Source: Candidatus Nanopelagicales bacterium
GTDB taxonomy: Bacteria; Actinomycetota; Actinomycetes; S36-B12; CAIYMF01
Assembly (NCBI GenBank): GCA_017848795.1
Contig: JAFIHG010000030.1
Coordinates: 41,203-105,202 of the forward strand
Length of the DNA stretch: 64,000 nt
Direction: 5' to 3'
Position numbers and translations under genes: made by a program. Below the pieces are notes generated by a model that saw nothing but the letters and a program-made list of their open reading frames with translations, was not told the origin of the DNA and ran no database searches. Positions 12,656 through 22,620 of this stretch are shown here, in pieces; position 1 is the first letter of the stretch, and every line of letters begins with the position of its first letter.

Positions 12656-14226
12656 GGCTCCACGACGCGCAGCGTCGCCGCCACCGCGGCCGCGCGCAGC
12701 ACCGCGGCCGCCTTGTGGCCGCACTCCTCGTGCTCGGTCTGCGGCACCGAGTCGGCGACCAGCCCGGCCCCGGCCTGTACGTGGATGACCCTGCCGGCGA
12801 GCAGTCCGGTGCGGATGGCGATCGCGGTGTCCAGGTCCCCGGCGAAGTCGAGGTAGCCGACGACCCCGCCGTACAGCCCGCGGCGCACCGGTTCCAGCTC
12901 GTCGATGAGTTCCATCGCGCGCGGCTTCGGCGCCCCGGACAGCGTGCCCGCGGGGAAGGTCGCGGTGAGCACGTCGTACGCGCTGCGGTCCGCGGCGAGC
13001 TCGCCGACCACGGTCGACACGATGTGCATGATGTGCGAGTAGCGCTCGACGGCCATGAACTGCACGACCTCGACCGACCCGGGCCGGCACACCCGCCCGA
13101 GGTCGTTGCGCCCCAGGTCCACGAGCATCACGTGCTCGGCGCGCTCCTTGTCGTCGCCGAGCAGCTCCTCGCCGAGCGCGGCGTCCTGCTCCGGGGTGGC
13201 GCCGCGGGGACGGGAGCCGGCGATCGGGTGCATCATCGCCCGCCCGGCCTCGACCTTGACCAGCGCCTCGGGTGAGGACCCGACGACGGCGAACGCCTCC
13301 CGCTCGCCCAGCTCACCGGCCGCGTCCAGCGGGGGGAAGCGGAACAGGTACATGTACGGGCTCGGGTTGCTCACCCGCAGCACCCGGTAGACGTCGAGCG
13401 CGTCTGCCGGGCAGGGCGCGCTGAACCGCTGGGAGAGCACGACCTGGAACGCGTCACCTGCGCGGATGTGGTCGCGTACGGCCTCGACGGCGGCGCAGTA
13501 GTCGTCCGGTGCGGTGCGGCTGGTGACCGGCGCGGTGGCGTCGGCGTCGTAGCTGGACACGGTCGAGGGCGTCGGCGCGGCGAGCGCCCGCTGCATCGCG
13601 TCGAGGCGGGCGACCGCGTCGACCCACGCCTCGTCGACGCGCTCGTCGGTGGCGTCGTAGTTCACCGCGTTGGCGATCAGCAGCACCGACCCGTCGTGGT
13701 GGTCGAGCACGGCCAGGTCGGTGGCCAGCAGCAGCGCGAGCTCGGGGACGCCCAGCTCGTCGGGGTTCTGGTCGGGCAGCCGCTCCAGGCGGCGCACCAC
13801 GTCGTAGCCGAGGTAGCCGACCAGGCCACCGGTCAGCGGCGGCAGCCCCGGCAGGCGTGGGGTGTGCAGGGCGGCGAGGGTGTCGCGCAGCGCGTGCAGC
13901 GGGTCACCGCCGAGCGGCAGCCCCACCGGCGGGTTGCCGAGCCAGTGCGCGCGCCCCTCGTGCTCGGTCAGCAGCGCGGCGGCGCGTACCCCGACGAAGG
14001 AGTAGCGCGACCAGGCCCGGCCGTGCTCGGCCGACTCGAGCAGGAAGGTCCCGGCGCGCTGCCCGGCGAGCTTGCGGTACAGCCCGACCGGCGTCTCGCC
14101 GTCGGCGAGCAGCCGGCGCACGACCGGGATCACCCGCCGGTCGGTGGCGAGCGCGCGGAAGGTCGCGAGGTCCGGGCTCGCCGCGGTGCCGAACCCGACG
14201 TCGTACGGGGCGGCGGTCGTCGTCAC
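12652..14226 (-). CDS. trpE: Anthranilate synthase component I
   Basis: 524 residues, normal size. TrpE makes anthranilate from chorismate using ammonia from a TrpG subunit that is not in this window. The chorismate-binding half shows [32 protein letters not shown] and [19 protein letters not shown]. The N-terminal lobe contains the LLESAE element associated with tryptophan feedback binding. GTG start at 14226 overlaps the hisI stop by 4 bp, so trp transcription continues from the his genes, and three small membrane proteins follow before trpC. Confidence 0.97.
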   Translation of the reverse strand: MTTTAAPYDVGFGTAASPDLATFRALATDRRVIPVVRRLLADGETPVGLYRKLAGQRAGTFLLESAEHGRAWSRYSFVGVRAAALLTEHEGRAHWLGNPPVGLPLGGDPLHALRDTLAALHTPRLPGLPPLTGGLVGYLGYDVVRRLERLPDQNPDELGVPELALLLATDLAVLDHHDGSVLLIANAVNYDATDERVDEAWVDAVARLDAMQRALAAPTPSTVSSYDADATAPVTSRTAPDDYCAAVEAVRDHIRAGDAFQVVLSQRFSAPCPADALDVYRVLRVSNPSPYMYLFRFPPLDAAGELGEREAFAVVGSSPEALVKVEAGRAMMHPIAGSRPRGATPEQDAALGEELLGDDKERAEHVMLVDLGRNDLGRVCRPGSVEVVQFMAVERYSHIMHIVSTVVGELAADRSAYDVLTATFPAGTLSGAPKPRAMELIDELEPVRRGLYGGVVGYLDFAGDLDTAIAIRTGLLAGRVIHVQAGAGLVADSVPQTEHEECGHKAAAVLRAAAVAATLRVVEP

Positions 14227-14597
14227 CGCTGTCCCTCCCGGGCGTGCGCGACGAGGCCGTCGTCGAAGCAGCTGCGCGTGCCGGTGTGGCAGGCCGGACC
14301 CTGCTGGTCCACCCGCAGCAGCAGCGTGTCGGAGTCGCAGTCCACGCGCACCTCCCGTACCTGCTGCACGTGCCCGGAGGTCTCGCCCTTCGTCCAGTAC
14401 GCCTGGCGGCTGCGGCTCCAGTACGTCGCGCGGCCGGTGGCGAGCGTACGGCGCAGCGCCTCGTCGTCCATCCAGGCGACCATCAGCACCTCGCCGGAGT
14501 CCCACTGCTGGGCGACGACCGGCAGCAGGCCACGGTCGTCACGGCGCAGCCGGACCAGCAGGTCCTCGACGGGCAGGTCGCTCACGAGCTCGGGCAC
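14223..14597 (-). CDS. hisI: Phosphoribosyl-AMP cyclohydrolase
   Basis: 124 residues, the monofunctional cyclohydrolase without a fused HisE domain. It opens the adenine ring of phosphoribosyl-AMP in histidine biosynthesis. The conserved core [25 protein letters not shown] and the zinc ligands in [14 protein letters not shown] and [12 protein letters not shown] are present. The stop overlaps trpE, physically joining his and trp genes. Divergent from the small gene that starts at 14638. Confidence 0.96.
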   Translation of the reverse strand: MPELVSDLPVEDLLVRLRRDDRGLLPVVAQQWDSGEVLMVAWMDDEALRRTLATGRATYWSRSRQAYWTKGETSGHVQQVREVRVDCDSDTLLLRVDQQGPACHTGTRSCFDDGLVAHAREGQR

Positions 14598-14637
14598 GGC
14601 GTCAATCCTGCCTGATGCCTCGGGCGATGATGGACGC

Positions 14638-14823
14638 GTGACCGGAGGAGCGGGACGGGACGACTGGGACGACGACGACCACTACCCGATGCATCCCGCG
14701 CATCCGCGCTGGGACGAGCGCTCGGCGACGGTGACGCGGCTGCGCCTGGTCGTCGTCGTGCTCTTCGCCGTCGTCACCGCCGCTGCCGGGCTGGTGATGC
14801 TCTGGCAGTACGCGACCCGCTGA
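14638..14823 (+). CDS. Small single-pass membrane protein, function unknown
   Basis: 61 residues. The N-terminal half is hydrophilic and rich in Asp/His ([13 protein letters not shown]); the C-terminal half is one transmembrane helix (about residues 33-55) ending YATR. No family is recognised. The start is GTG at 14638, divergent from hisI, and the stop lies 16 bp from the convergent neighbour. Codon third positions are strongly G/C, supporting coding. Confidence 0.65.
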   Translation: MTGGAGRDDWDDDDHYPMHPAHPRWDERSATVTRLRLVVVVLFAVVTAAAGLVMLWQYATR

Positions 14824-14839
14824 CGAGCGGCCGAGCGGT

Positions 14840-15544
14840 TCAGCGCCGCTGCAGCCAGCGCCGCGCCGACGGCACGAGCAGCAGCACCAGCACCGCCACC
14901 GGCACCACCAGGTTCAGCACCGTGCTGAGCGCGCCGCCGGTGTCACCGCCGGCCTGCAGCAGGCTCAGCAGCCCCATCAGCACCGCGATCGCCTGGATCA
15001 CCATCAGCATCCACGCGGCCCAGCGACGACCGGTCACCGTGCCGATCCCGGCCACCAGCTGCACCACGCCGACGACGAGCACGACGGCGAGGATGAGCCG
15101 GGCCAGACCCGTGACTCCGGCGGTGACCTTGACGCCCTCCACCGACTCGAGCTCCGAGGCGAGCATGTTGATCGCGAGCAACCCGAGCAGCGACCCCAGG
15201 GCGGTCAGCGCGCCCTGCACGATGCCGACGATGCCGGCGGCGAGCACCGTCCCGGGCCGCTGGTCGCTCGCCGCCCGGTACGCGCCGGGAGGCAAGGGCA
15301 TGGCGTGCGCGACCGGATCGACGCCGCTGAGCCCGTGACCGCCGTACGACTGCGGGTGGTACCCGGGAGCCGCGGCCGGGCCGGCGGGCGCCGCCGCGAC
15401 GTCGATCGGCGTGCCGAACTGGTTGACCGGCCGGCCCTCCGGGTCGGTGAACGCCGTCGCGCGCCGCGCCGTCGGCGCGGGCGGGGGCGGGGGCGGCGGT
15501 TCGGGTCGCCCGGTCGCGAAGAAGTCGTAGTCCTGCTGGCTCAC
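14840..15544 (-). CDS. Four-helix membrane protein with Pro-rich N-terminus
   Basis: 234 residues. Residues 1 to about 90 are cytoplasmic and Pro/Ala/Gly-rich (PEPPPPPPPAP); after this come four hydrophobic helices ending in VPSARRWLQRR. The composition resembles many actinobacterial proteins with a disordered Pro-rich head and a four-helix domain, but I cannot assign a function. It lies convergent to the small membrane gene and divergent from the maleylpyruvate-isomerase-like gene. Confidence 0.75.
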   Translation of the reverse strand: MSQQDYDFFATGRPEPPPPPPPAPTARRATAFTDPEGRPVNQFGTPIDVAAAPAGPAAAPGYHPQSYGGHGLSGVDPVAHAMPLPPGAYRAASDQRPGTVLAAGIVGIVQGALTALGSLLGLLAINMLASELESVEGVKVTAGVTGLARLILAVVLVVGVVQLVAGIGTVTGRRWAAWMLMVIQAIAVLMGLLSLLQAGGDTGGALSTVLNLVVPVAVLVLLLVPSARRWLQRR

Positions 15545-15659
15545 GGTCGCTCCAGTCCTGCGGCCGTCCCCTGGCGGCCATCCGTTGCGATGATCGGCAT
15601 GACGCGCGCTCGACTTGACGACCGCGACGCCGGCGCTGCCGCGCGCCTAGCATCACCGC

Positions 15660-16301
15660 GTGACCACTGCGCCGAACGCGACCGCCCGCGCCGAGCGCGC
15701 CGCGCTCGCCGACCTGCTGGCCGAGGTCGGGCCGGACGCGCCGACCTGCTGCGCAGGCTGGCGCACCCGGGACCTCGCCGCACATCTGGTGGTGCGCGAG
15801 CGGCGCCCGGACGCCGCGGCGGGACTGCTGCTCGGTCCGCTCGCCGGGTGGACGGGCCGGGTGCAGGACGACGCGGCGCGCCGGCCCTGGCCCGAACTTG
15901 TCGCACTGGTGCGGGGCGGACCTCCCTGGTACTCGCCGCAGGCGCTGGGCGCGCTCGACGCCGCCACGAACACCATCGAGTTCTTCGTGCACCACGAGGA
16001 CGTCCGGCGCGCCCGGGCGGGCTGGACGCCGCGGACCTTGGACGCGGCGGCGAGCGCGCAGCTGTGGACCTGGCTGGTGCGCGGCGCCGGTCTGCTCGCG
16101 CGCCGCTCACCGGTCGGCATCGTCGCCGTACCGAGCGACGGCCCACGCGGCACCCACCGGCTGCGGGCGGGCGAGCCGTCGGTGACGCTGACCGGCCCGG
16201 TCGGCGAGTGCGTGCTCGCGGTGTACGGGCGGCCCACCGCGGGGCTCACGCTGGAGGGCGCCGACGCGGACGTCGCGGCGTTCCGGGCGTTCTCCCGCTG
16301 A
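15660..16301 (+). CDS. TIGR03085-type maleylpyruvate isomerase-like (DinB fold) protein
   Basis: 213 residues. The N-terminal four-helix domain has CCAGWRTRDLAAHLVVRE, the metal-binding helix typical of mycothiol-dependent maleylpyruvate isomerase/DinB relatives, and a second ligand region EFFVHHEDVRRA. Proteins of this actinobacterial group are predicted mycothiol-dependent metal enzymes, but no substrate is established. GTG start at 15660. It is encoded opposite to the his genes and stops 4 bp before the end of hisF. Confidence 0.82.
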   Translation: MTTAPNATARAERAALADLLAEVGPDAPTCCAGWRTRDLAAHLVVRERRPDAAAGLLLGPLAGWTGRVQDDAARRPWPELVALVRGGPPWYSPQALGALDAATNTIEFFVHHEDVRRARAGWTPRTLDAAASAQLWTWLVRGAGLLARRSPVGIVAVPSDGPRGTHRLRAGEPSVTLTGPVGECVLAVYGRPTAGLTLEGADADVAAFRAFSR

Positions 16302-16305
16302 GCCG

Positions 16306-17079
16306 TCAGCGCACCGGGTGCCCGGCGGCGCGCAACGCCGCCTTGATGTCGCTGATCCGCATATCGCCGAAGTGCAGCACGCTCGCGGCGAGCACGGCGT
16401 CGGCGCCCGCCGCGACGGCCGGGGCGAAGTCGGCGACGCTGCCGGCGCCGCCGCTGGCGATGACCGGGACCCCGACGGCGGCCCGCACGCGGCGGACGAG
16501 CTCGAGGTCGTAGCCGTCCTTGGTGCCGTCGGCGTCCATCGAGTTCACCAGCAGCTCCCCCGCGCCGAGGTCGGCGCCGCGTGCCGCCCAGTCGACAGCG
16601 TCGATCCCGGTGCCGCGCCGACCGCCGTGCGTCGTGACCTCGAAGCCGCTGGCGGTCACTCCCGGCGGGCAGCGCCGCACGTCGAGCGAGAGCACCACGC
16701 ACTGCGCGCCGAACCGCGCGGCCGCCTCCGAGAGCAGCTCGGGGCGCACCACCGCCCCGGTGCTGACCCCGACCTTGTCCGCGCCCGCTCGTAGCAGCCG
16801 GTCGAAGTCCGCGACGCTGCGGACCCCGCCGCCGACGGTGAGCGGCACGAACACCTGCTCGGCGGTGCGCCGCACGACGTCGTACGTCGTCGCGCGGTCC
16901 TCGCTGCTCGCGGTGATGTCGAGGAACACCAGCTCGTCGGCGCCCTGGCGCTCGTACTCGGCGGCGAGCTCGACCGGGTCGCCCGCATCGCGCAGGTCGG
17001 CGAACCGCACGCCCTTGACCACCCGGCCCGCGTCCACGTCCAGGCAGGGGATCACGCGCACCGCCAAGGTCACGCGCAA
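16306..17079 (-). CDS. hisF: Imidazole glycerol phosphate synthase, cyclase subunit
   Basis: 257 residues. HisF uses ammonia from HisH to convert PRFAR into imidazole glycerol phosphate and AICAR. Conserved segments are [16 protein letters not shown] (first catalytic Asp), the phosphate-binding [10 protein letters not shown], and [13 protein letters not shown] (second catalytic Asp). It is separated from priA by RidA and by a flavin/F420-type gene on the other strand, so it may have its own promoter. Its partner hisH is at 18.6 kb. Confidence 0.97.
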   Translation of the reverse strand: MRVTLAVRVIPCLDVDAGRVVKGVRFADLRDAGDPVELAAEYERQGADELVFLDITASSEDRATTYDVVRRTAEQVFVPLTVGGGVRSVADFDRLLRAGADKVGVSTGAVVRPELLSEAAARFGAQCVVLSLDVRRCPPGVTASGFEVTTHGGRRGTGIDAVDWAARGADLGAGELLVNSMDADGTKDGYDLELVRRVRAAVGVPVIASGGAGSVADFAPAVAAGADAVLAASVLHFGDMRISDIKAALRAAGHPVR

Positions 17080-17097
17080 ACCCTAGGCATCGTTAGC

Positions 17098-17511
17098 GTG
17101 AGTCGGGTGGGCAGGGCGCTCGGGATCCTCGCGGCGGCCCGCCACGTACGGCTCACCACCTACCGCCGCAACGGGTCCGCGGTCGGCACGCCGGTCTGGA
17201 TCAGCCGGGAGGGTCCGCGTCTCTACGTCTGGACCCGGGCGGACTCCGGCAAGGTGACGCGGCTGCGGCGTGACCGGCGGGTGCAGGTCGCGCCGAGCGA
17301 CGTGCGCGGCCGGCCACTCGGCCCGGCGCACGACGGGACGGCGCGGCTGCTCGATCCCGCCGCGACACGGCACGTGGAGCGGCTGCACCGCCGCAAGTAC
17401 GGGCTGCGCTTCGCGGCCTTCCGGCTCGGCAGCAGGGTCGCGCGCCGGTGGATCGGCGACACCGTCGGGATCGAGATCACGCTGCGCGACCCGGACGGTC
17501 AGGGACGGTAG
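17098..17511 (+). CDS. PPOX-class FMN/F420-dependent oxidoreductase
   Basis: 137 residues with the split-barrel pattern of the pyridoxamine phosphate oxidase-like superfamily: VRLTTYRRNGSAVGTPVW near the start, LYVWTRADSGKVTRLRRD in the middle, and IEITLRDP at the end. Many actinobacterial members bind F420 or FMN; which one cannot be told here. GTG start at 17098. It lies divergent from hisF, and its last 13 bases overlap the end of the convergent ridA-like gene. Confidence 0.82.
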   Translation: MSRVGRALGILAAARHVRLTTYRRNGSAVGTPVWISREGPRLYVWTRADSGKVTRLRRDRRVQVAPSDVRGRPLGPAHDGTARLLDPAATRHVERLHRRKYGLRFAAFRLGSRVARRWIGDTVGIEITLRDPDGQGR

Positions 17512-17888
17512 GCGTCGACCTCGACCTCGACGAGCATCCGCGGGTCCAGCAGCGCCCCGATCACGAGCATCGTCGCCGCCGGTCGCACCTCGCCGAAGAC
17601 CTCCCGGTGCGCCGCGCCGACGGTCTCGGTGTCGACGGCGTGCTTGACGTACATCCGGGTGCGCACCACGTCCGCCGGACCCAGCCCGGCCTGCGCGAGC
17701 GCGTCGAGCGCGACACCGAAGGCGGTACGGGTCTGCTCGTACGCGTCCCCGATGTGCTGCACCTCGCCGTCGACAGTCGCGGTGCAGCCGGAGACCAGCA
17801 CGAACGGTCCGGCGACGACGGCGCGGGAGTAGCCGAAGGCGTCCTCCCACGGACCGCCGCTGGAGATCCGGCGGACCGGTGCGCTCAC
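17499..17888 (-). CDS. RidA-family enamine/imine deaminase
   Basis: 129 residues, normal for the RidA/YjgF family, trimeric proteins that hydrolyse reactive enamines formed by PLP enzymes. Family landmarks include the FVLVSGCTA strand, VRTRMYVKH (conserved Arg) and the C-terminal [10 protein letters not shown]. The GTG start overlaps the priA stop as GTGA, so it is translated with the his genes; a RidA in a histidine operon fits protection of PLP chemistry such as HisC. Confidence 0.9.
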   Translation of the reverse strand: MSAPVRRISSGGPWEDAFGYSRAVVAGPFVLVSGCTATVDGEVQHIGDAYEQTRTAFGVALDALAQAGLGPADVVRTRMYVKHAVDTETVGAAHREVFGEVRPAATMLVIGALLDPRMLVEVEVDAYRP

Positions 17889-18628
17889 AGGAAGTCCCGG
17901 CGCTTGGCCACTGCCGCGAGCGCCTCCGGGAGCGTGAACGCGCCGGCGTACAGCGCCTTCCCCACGATCGCGCCCTCGACGCCGAGCGGTACGAGCTCGG
18001 CGATGGCGTGCAGGTCGTCCAGCGTCGCGACCCCGCCCGAGGCGACGACCGGCTTGGTGGCGGCGGCGCAGACGTCGCGCAGCAGACCGAGGTTGGGGCC
18101 CTGCAGCGTGCCGTCCTTCGTCACGTCGGTGACCACGTAGCGGGCGCATCCCTCGGACTCCAGGCGGGCCAGCACGTCCCACAGCTCCCCGCCGTCCCGC
18201 GTCCAGCCGCGGGCGGCCAGCCGGGTGCCGCGCACGTCGAGCCCGACCGCGATCCGGTCGCCGTGCTCGGCGATCGCGGCGGCGCACCAGTCGGGATCCT
18301 CGAGGGCGGCGGTGCCGAGGTTGACGCGGGTGCATCCGGTCGCGAGCGCGGCGCGCAGCGACTCGTCGTCGCGGATGCCGCCGGACAGCTCGACCTGCAC
18401 GTCCAGGCGCCCGACGACCGCGGCGAGCAGCTCCCGGTTGCTGCCGCGGCCGAACGCCGCGTCGAGGTCCACCAGGTGGATCCACTGGGCGCCCTGCTCC
18501 TGCCAGGCGAGCGCGGCCCCCATCGGGTCGCCGTACGAGGTCTCGCTGCCGGCCTCGCCCTGCACCAGCCGTACCGCCTTCCCGTCGGCGACGTCGACGG
18601 CCGGCAGCAGCTCCAGTACCCGTGTCAC
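17885..18628 (-). CDS. priA: Phosphoribosyl isomerase A, bifunctional HisA/TrpF
   Basis: 247 residues. It isomerises ProFAR in histidine synthesis and, in actinobacterial PriA, also phosphoribosyl anthranilate in tryptophan synthesis. The catalytic aspartates are Asp12 ([11 protein letters not shown]) and Asp172 ([10 protein letters not shown]). PriA-type features beyond plain HisA are Arg20 and the segment [13 protein letters not shown] (Arg140, Trp142), matching in position Arg143 and Trp145 of the mycobacterial enzyme. No trpF occurs in the window although the trp operon is otherwise well represented, which supports the dual role. The stop overlaps the ridA-like start. Confidence 0.93.
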   Translation of the reverse strand: MTRVLELLPAVDVADGKAVRLVQGEAGSETSYGDPMGAALAWQEQGAQWIHLVDLDAAFGRGSNRELLAAVVGRLDVQVELSGGIRDDESLRAALATGCTRVNLGTAALEDPDWCAAAIAEHGDRIAVGLDVRGTRLAARGWTRDGGELWDVLARLESEGCARYVVTDVTKDGTLQGPNLGLLRDVCAAATKPVVASGGVATLDDLHAIAELVPLGVEGAIVGKALYAGAFTLPEALAAVAKRRDFL

Positions 18629-18638
18629 GCGCCCGACC

Positions 18639-19271
18639 CTAGCCAGCGAGGGTGGCGACCCAGTTGGCGAGCAGCCGGGCGCCGGCGTCGCCGGACTTCT
18701 CCGGGTGGAACTGGGTGGCGGTGAGCGGGCCGTTCTCGACCGCGGCGACGAACCGCTCGCCGTGCTCGCTCCAGCTCACCAGCGGGGCACGCAGCCGTTC
18801 GCTGGGGGGCAGCACCCACCGGCGTACGGCGTAGGAGTGCACGAAGTAGAACCGCTCGGACTCCACTCCCGCGAACAACGTCGACCCGGCCGGCACCTCG
18901 ACGGTGTTCCACCCCATGTGCGGCAGGACCGGGGCCGCCAGCCGTTCGACGACTCCGGGCCACTCGCCGCACCCGGCCGTCTCGACGCCGTGCTCGACCC
19001 CCCGCTCGAACAGCACCTGCATGCCGACGCAGATCCCGAGCACGGGCCGCCCGCCGGCCAGCCGCCGCCCGATCACCTCGGCGCCGCCCACCGCGCGCAG
19101 TCCGGCCATGCAGGCGGCGTACGCCCCGACGCCCGGGACGACCAGCCCGTCGGCCGCGAGGGCCGCGGCGCGATCCGCGCTCACCTCGACGTCCGCACCG
19201 GCCCGTTCCAGCGCGCGCTGCGCCGAGCGCAGGTTGCCCGACCCGTGGTCGAGCACGACGACCCGGCTCAT
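18639..19271 (-). CDS. hisH: Imidazole glycerol phosphate synthase, glutaminase subunit
   Basis: 210 residues, a class I glutamine amidotransferase that feeds ammonia to HisF. The nucleophile elbow is [13 protein letters not shown] and the catalytic His-Glu pair is [11 protein letters not shown]. The start ATG overlaps by 4 bp (ATGA) the stop of a 48-codon membrane-protein gene that separates it from hisB. priA starts 10 bp after its stop. Confidence 0.97.
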   Translation of the reverse strand: MSRVVVLDHGSGNLRSAQRALERAGADVEVSADRAAALAADGLVVPGVGAYAACMAGLRAVGGAEVIGRRLAGGRPVLGICVGMQVLFERGVEHGVETAGCGEWPGVVERLAAPVLPHMGWNTVEVPAGSTLFAGVESERFYFVHSYAVRRWVLPPSERLRAPLVSWSEHGERFVAAVENGPLTATQFHPEKSGDAGARLLANWVATLAG

Positions 19272-19414
19272 CGCGCCCAGGCGAGCGCCGTACCGAGGCA
19301 GACGAGGGCGAACACCGCGAGCACGACCGCGATCGGCTTGTTCCCATTGCGCCAGAACGAGTACACGCCGCCGATGAAGAACCCGCCGAGCGCGACCATC
19401 AGGATCGAGCCCAT
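19268..19414 (-). CDS. 48-residue two-helix membrane protein between hisB and hisH
   Basis: The frame begins ATG at 19414, one base after the hisB stop, and ends in an ATGA overlap with hisH. It reads [16 protein letters not shown], then a short polar turn ([10 protein letters not shown]), then a second hydrophobic stretch [21 protein letters not shown]. Two helices in a hairpin are predicted. Tight coupling on both sides and high third-position GC argue that it is translated. From memory, small membrane proteins occur at this place in other actinobacteria; its role is unknown. Confidence 0.75.
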   Translation of the reverse strand: MGSILMVALGGFFIGGVYSFWRNGNKPIAVVLAVFALVCLGTALAWAR

Positions 19415-19415
19415 G

Positions 19416-20006
19416 TCAGAGCGCGCCCTTGGTGCTCGGCACGCCCACGACCCGCGGGTCGAGCGCCACGGCGTCGCGCAGCGCGCGGGCGACCGCCTTG
19501 AACTGCGCCTCCACGACGTGGTGGGCGTTGCGGCCCTCGAGCACGCGGACGTGCAGCGTGATCCGGGCCTCCGCGACGATCGACTCGAAGATGTGCCGGG
19601 TCAGGGTCGTGTCGTACGTGCCGATGAGCTCGACGAGGTCGGGCTCGTGGTGGACCAGGTAGGGCCGGCCCGACAGGTCGACGGCGACCTGCACGAGCGC
19701 CTCGTCCAGCGGCACCAGCGCATCGCCGTAGCGGCGGATGCCGGTCTTGTCGCCGAGCGCCTCGCGGATCGCCTTGCCGAGCGCGAGCGAGGTGTCCTCG
19801 ACCGTGTGGTGGGCATCGACCTCGAGGTCGCCCACGGTCCGCACCGTCAGGTCCAGCCCGGCGTGCTTGCCGAGCGCGGTGAGCATGTGGTCGTAGAACG
19901 GCACGCCGGTCTGCACGCTCGCCTCGCCGGTCCCGTCGAGGTCCACCTCGACCAGGACGTCGCTCTCCTTGGTGGTCCGCTGCACGCGGGCCGTACGACT
20001 GCTCAC
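19416..20006 (-). CDS. hisB: Imidazoleglycerol-phosphate dehydratase
   Basis: 196 residues, the monofunctional form without a phosphatase domain. It dehydrates imidazole glycerol phosphate to imidazole acetol phosphate. The metal-binding motifs [14 protein letters not shown] and [15 protein letters not shown] are present, as is [17 protein letters not shown] near the N-terminus. The GTG at 20006 was chosen: an ideal GGAGG stands 7 bases upstream inside the end of hisC, and the two genes overlap as GTGA. Confidence 0.97.
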   Translation of the reverse strand: MSSRTARVQRTTKESDVLVEVDLDGTGEASVQTGVPFYDHMLTALGKHAGLDLTVRTVGDLEVDAHHTVEDTSLALGKAIREALGDKTGIRRYGDALVPLDEALVQVAVDLSGRPYLVHHEPDLVELIGTYDTTLTRHIFESIVAEARITLHVRVLEGRNAHHVVEAQFKAVARALRDAVALDPRVVGVPSTKGAL

Positions 20007-21088
20007 CTGCACTCCTCCAGCGCGGCCCGGAAGGCCGCGTTCTCCTCGGGGGTCCCGACGCTGACCCGCAGCCAGCCGTCCGGGCCGGTCTCCCGGATCA
20101 GCACACCCTGCCCCAGCAGCCGCTGCCAGACGGCATGACGGTCCGGGAAGCGGCCGAACAGCACGAAGTTCGCGTCCGAGTCGGCCACGTCGAACCCCTT
20201 CTCCCGCAGCCACTGCACCAAGGCGTCGCGCTCCGCGCGCAACGTCGCGACCTGCGCGGCGAGAGCACCGGTGTGGCGCAGCGCGGCCCGGGCGACCGCC
20301 TGGGTGACGGCCGAGAGGTGGTAGGGCAGGCGCACCAGCTGCACCGCCGAGACGACGGCCGGGCCGGCGGCGAGGTAGCCGACGCGCGCTCCGGCCAGCC
20401 CGAACGCCTTGCTCATGGTACGCGTCACGACCAGCCGCGGGTGCTCGGCGAGCAGCGCGAGCGCGGACGGCGTGCCGGGCCGGCGGAACTCCGCGTACGC
20501 CTCGTCCACGACGACCATCCCCGGCGCCGTCGCGAGCACCGCGCGCACGGTCGCCAGCGGCAGTGCGGTCCCGGTCGGGTTGTTGGGCGAGGCGAGCAGC
20601 ACCACGTCCGGCTGGTGGGCGAGGACGGACTCGGCGGCGCGCGCCGGGTCGAGGGAGAAGTCGCCGGCACGCGGCTCGGTGACGTAGCGGGTGAAGGTGT
20701 CCCGGCAGTACTCCGGGTACATCGAGTACGTCGGGGTGAACGCGAGCGCCGTGCGTCCGGGGCCGCCGAACGCCTGCAGCAGCTGGAGCATCACCTCGTT
20801 GGACCCGTTGGCGGCCCAGAGCTGCTGCGGCTGCAGGTCCACGCCGGCCTCGCCGGCCAGGTACGCCGCCAGATCCGCGCGCAGCTCCTCCGCGTCGCGG
20901 TCGGGGTACCGGTTCAGGCCGCGGGCCGCCGCCCCGGCCGCGGCGGCCACGTCGGCGACGAGCGCCTCGCTCGGAGGGTACGGGTTCTCGTTGACGTTCA
21001 ACCGGATCGGCACGTCGAGCTGTGGCGCGCCGTACGGGTGCTGGCCCCGCAGGTCGTCTCGGACCGGGAGCTCGGCGAGGTCGCTCAT
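20003..21088 (-). CDS. hisC: Histidinol-phosphate aminotransferase
   Basis: 361 residues, a class I/II PLP aminotransferase that converts imidazole acetol phosphate and glutamate to histidinol phosphate. The PLP lysine is in [18 protein letters not shown], with the cofactor contacts [10 protein letters not shown] and VVDEAYAEF. The start overlaps the hisD stop as ATGA. Confidence 0.97.
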   Translation of the reverse strand: MSDLAELPVRDDLRGQHPYGAPQLDVPIRLNVNENPYPPSEALVADVAAAAGAAARGLNRYPDRDAEELRADLAAYLAGEAGVDLQPQQLWAANGSNEVMLQLLQAFGGPGRTALAFTPTYSMYPEYCRDTFTRYVTEPRAGDFSLDPARAAESVLAHQPDVVLLASPNNPTGTALPLATVRAVLATAPGMVVVDEAYAEFRRPGTPSALALLAEHPRLVVTRTMSKAFGLAGARVGYLAAGPAVVSAVQLVRLPYHLSAVTQAVARAALRHTGALAAQVATLRAERDALVQWLREKGFDVADSDANFVLFGRFPDRHAVWQRLLGQGVLIRETGPDGWLRVSVGTPEENAAFRAALEECR

Positions 21089-22389
21089 GACAGGGGCGGC
21101 CGCTCGAACCGGGCCTGGACCGCCTCGCCGTGGGCGGGCAGGTCCTCCGCGTGCGAGAGCGCGACGACGTGGCCGGACACCTCGCGCAGTGCCGCCTCGT
21201 CATAGTCGATGACCTGCACCCCGCGCAGGAACGTCTGCACCGAAAGACCCGAGGAGTGCCAGGCGGATCCGCCGGTGGGCAGCACGTGGTTGGAGCCGGC
21301 GCAGTAGTCCCCCAGGCTCACCGGCGACCACGCACCGAGGAAGACCGCACCGGCGTTGCGGACACCGGCCGCGACCCGGGCCGCGTCGGCGGTCTGGATC
21401 TCCAGGTGCTCGGGGCCGTACGCGTTGACGACCGCGAGACCGGCCTGCAGGTCGTCGACCAGCACGAGCGCGCTCTGCGGGCCGGCGAGCGCCTCGGCGA
21501 TCCGCGCGCCGTACTTCGTGGCCGGGACGCGTACCGCGAGCTCGGCTGCGACGGCGTCCGCCAGCTCCGGGTCGTCGGTGACGAGGACGGCGGCGGCGAG
21601 CACGTCGTGCTCGGCCTGGCTGATCAGGTCGGTCGCGACGTGGACGGGGTCGGCGCTCGCGTCGGCGAGCACCATCACCTCGGTGGGCCCGGCCTCCGCG
21701 TCGATGCCGATGCGGCCCTCGCAGAGCCGCTTGGCGGCCGTGACGTACACGTTGCCCGGGCCGGTCACCATGGCGACCGGGGTGCACTCCCCCGCGCCGT
21801 GGGCGAACATCGCGACCGCCTGGGCGCCGCCCGCGGCGTAGACCTCCTCGACGCCGAGAAGCGCGCAGGCGGCCAGGATCGTCGGGTGCGGGTAGCCGCC
21901 GTGCTCGCGCTGCGGCGGGCTGGCGACGGCGAGCGAGCCCACTCCGGCAACCTGCGCGGGGACCACGTTCATGACGACGCTGCTCGGGTACACGGCGCGC
22001 CCGCCGGGGACGTACAGCCCCACCCGCTCCACCGGGACCCAGCGCTGGGTGACGGTCCCGCCGCCGACGACGCGCGTGGTCGACGGTTCGCGCCGCTGGT
22101 CCTCGTGGACCCGCCGCGCGCGCCGGATCGCCTCTCCCAGCCCCGCACGGACCTGCGCGTCGAGCCCGCCCAGCGCCGCCCGCAGCACGTCGGCCGGGAC
22201 CCGCAGCGACGGGGGGCGTACGCCGTCGAGCCGCTCCCCCCAGTCCAGGACCGCAGCCTCCCCGCGCTCACGCACGTCGGCGACGATCGGGCGTACGGTG
22301 TCGAGCGCCGCCGTGACATCGACGTCCGCGCGCGGCAGCACGTCCCGCGGGTCGGCGTCCGACCCGCGCAGGTCCAGGCGCGCGATCAC
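21085..22389 (-). CDS. hisD: Histidinol dehydrogenase
   Basis: 434 residues. HisD catalyses the last two oxidations from histidinol to histidine with NAD and zinc. The family signature [17 protein letters not shown] and the zinc/active-site segments [12 protein letters not shown] and [12 protein letters not shown] are present. It is the first large gene of the his operon; the only candidate upstream on the same strand is a 46-residue zinc-ribbon protein 44 bp away. Confidence 0.97.
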   Translation of the reverse strand: MIARLDLRGSDADPRDVLPRADVDVTAALDTVRPIVADVRERGEAAVLDWGERLDGVRPPSLRVPADVLRAALGGLDAQVRAGLGEAIRRARRVHEDQRREPSTTRVVGGGTVTQRWVPVERVGLYVPGGRAVYPSSVVMNVVPAQVAGVGSLAVASPPQREHGGYPHPTILAACALLGVEEVYAAGGAQAVAMFAHGAGECTPVAMVTGPGNVYVTAAKRLCEGRIGIDAEAGPTEVMVLADASADPVHVATDLISQAEHDVLAAAVLVTDDPELADAVAAELAVRVPATKYGARIAEALAGPQSALVLVDDLQAGLAVVNAYGPEHLEIQTADAARVAAGVRNAGAVFLGAWSPVSLGDYCAGSNHVLPTGGSAWHSSGLSVQTFLRGVQVIDYDEAALREVSGHVVALSHAEDLPAHGEAVQARFERPPLS

Positions 22390-22433
22390 CGGGCAATCCT
22401 ACGGACCGGTGGATCGGCGGCGGTCCGCCGCGT

Positions 22434-22574
22434 TCACCAGGTGTCCGCCGGATCCTCCGGCCAGGGCGTCACGGGCTCGCCGCACACCGGGCACTGCAGC
22501 TCCTGCACCGTCGTCGCCCGCTCCTCGCGGCCGCGGAACCCGCAGCTGTCACAGGCGAAGCGGACACCGGCCAC
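22434..22574 (-). CDS. 46-residue zinc-ribbon protein upstream of hisD
   Basis: Starting at GTG 22574, the frame gives a compact protein with two CxxC knuckles, FACDSCGFRG and LQCPVCGEPV, separated by 16 residues, and ends PEDPADTW. This is a rubredoxin-like/zinc-ribbon pattern. It reads into hisD with a 44-bp gap and is divergent from the Lon-domain gene. The function is unknown. The frame stays open further upstream, but that part overlaps the divergent gene's start and lacks similarity. Confidence 0.65.
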   Translation of the reverse strand: MAGVRFACDSCGFRGREERATTVQELQCPVCGEPVTPWPEDPADTW

Positions 22575-22620
22575 GGGGGCGAACCTAGGCGCGTACGGAG
22601 CGACCTGCCAAGGTGTGCCG

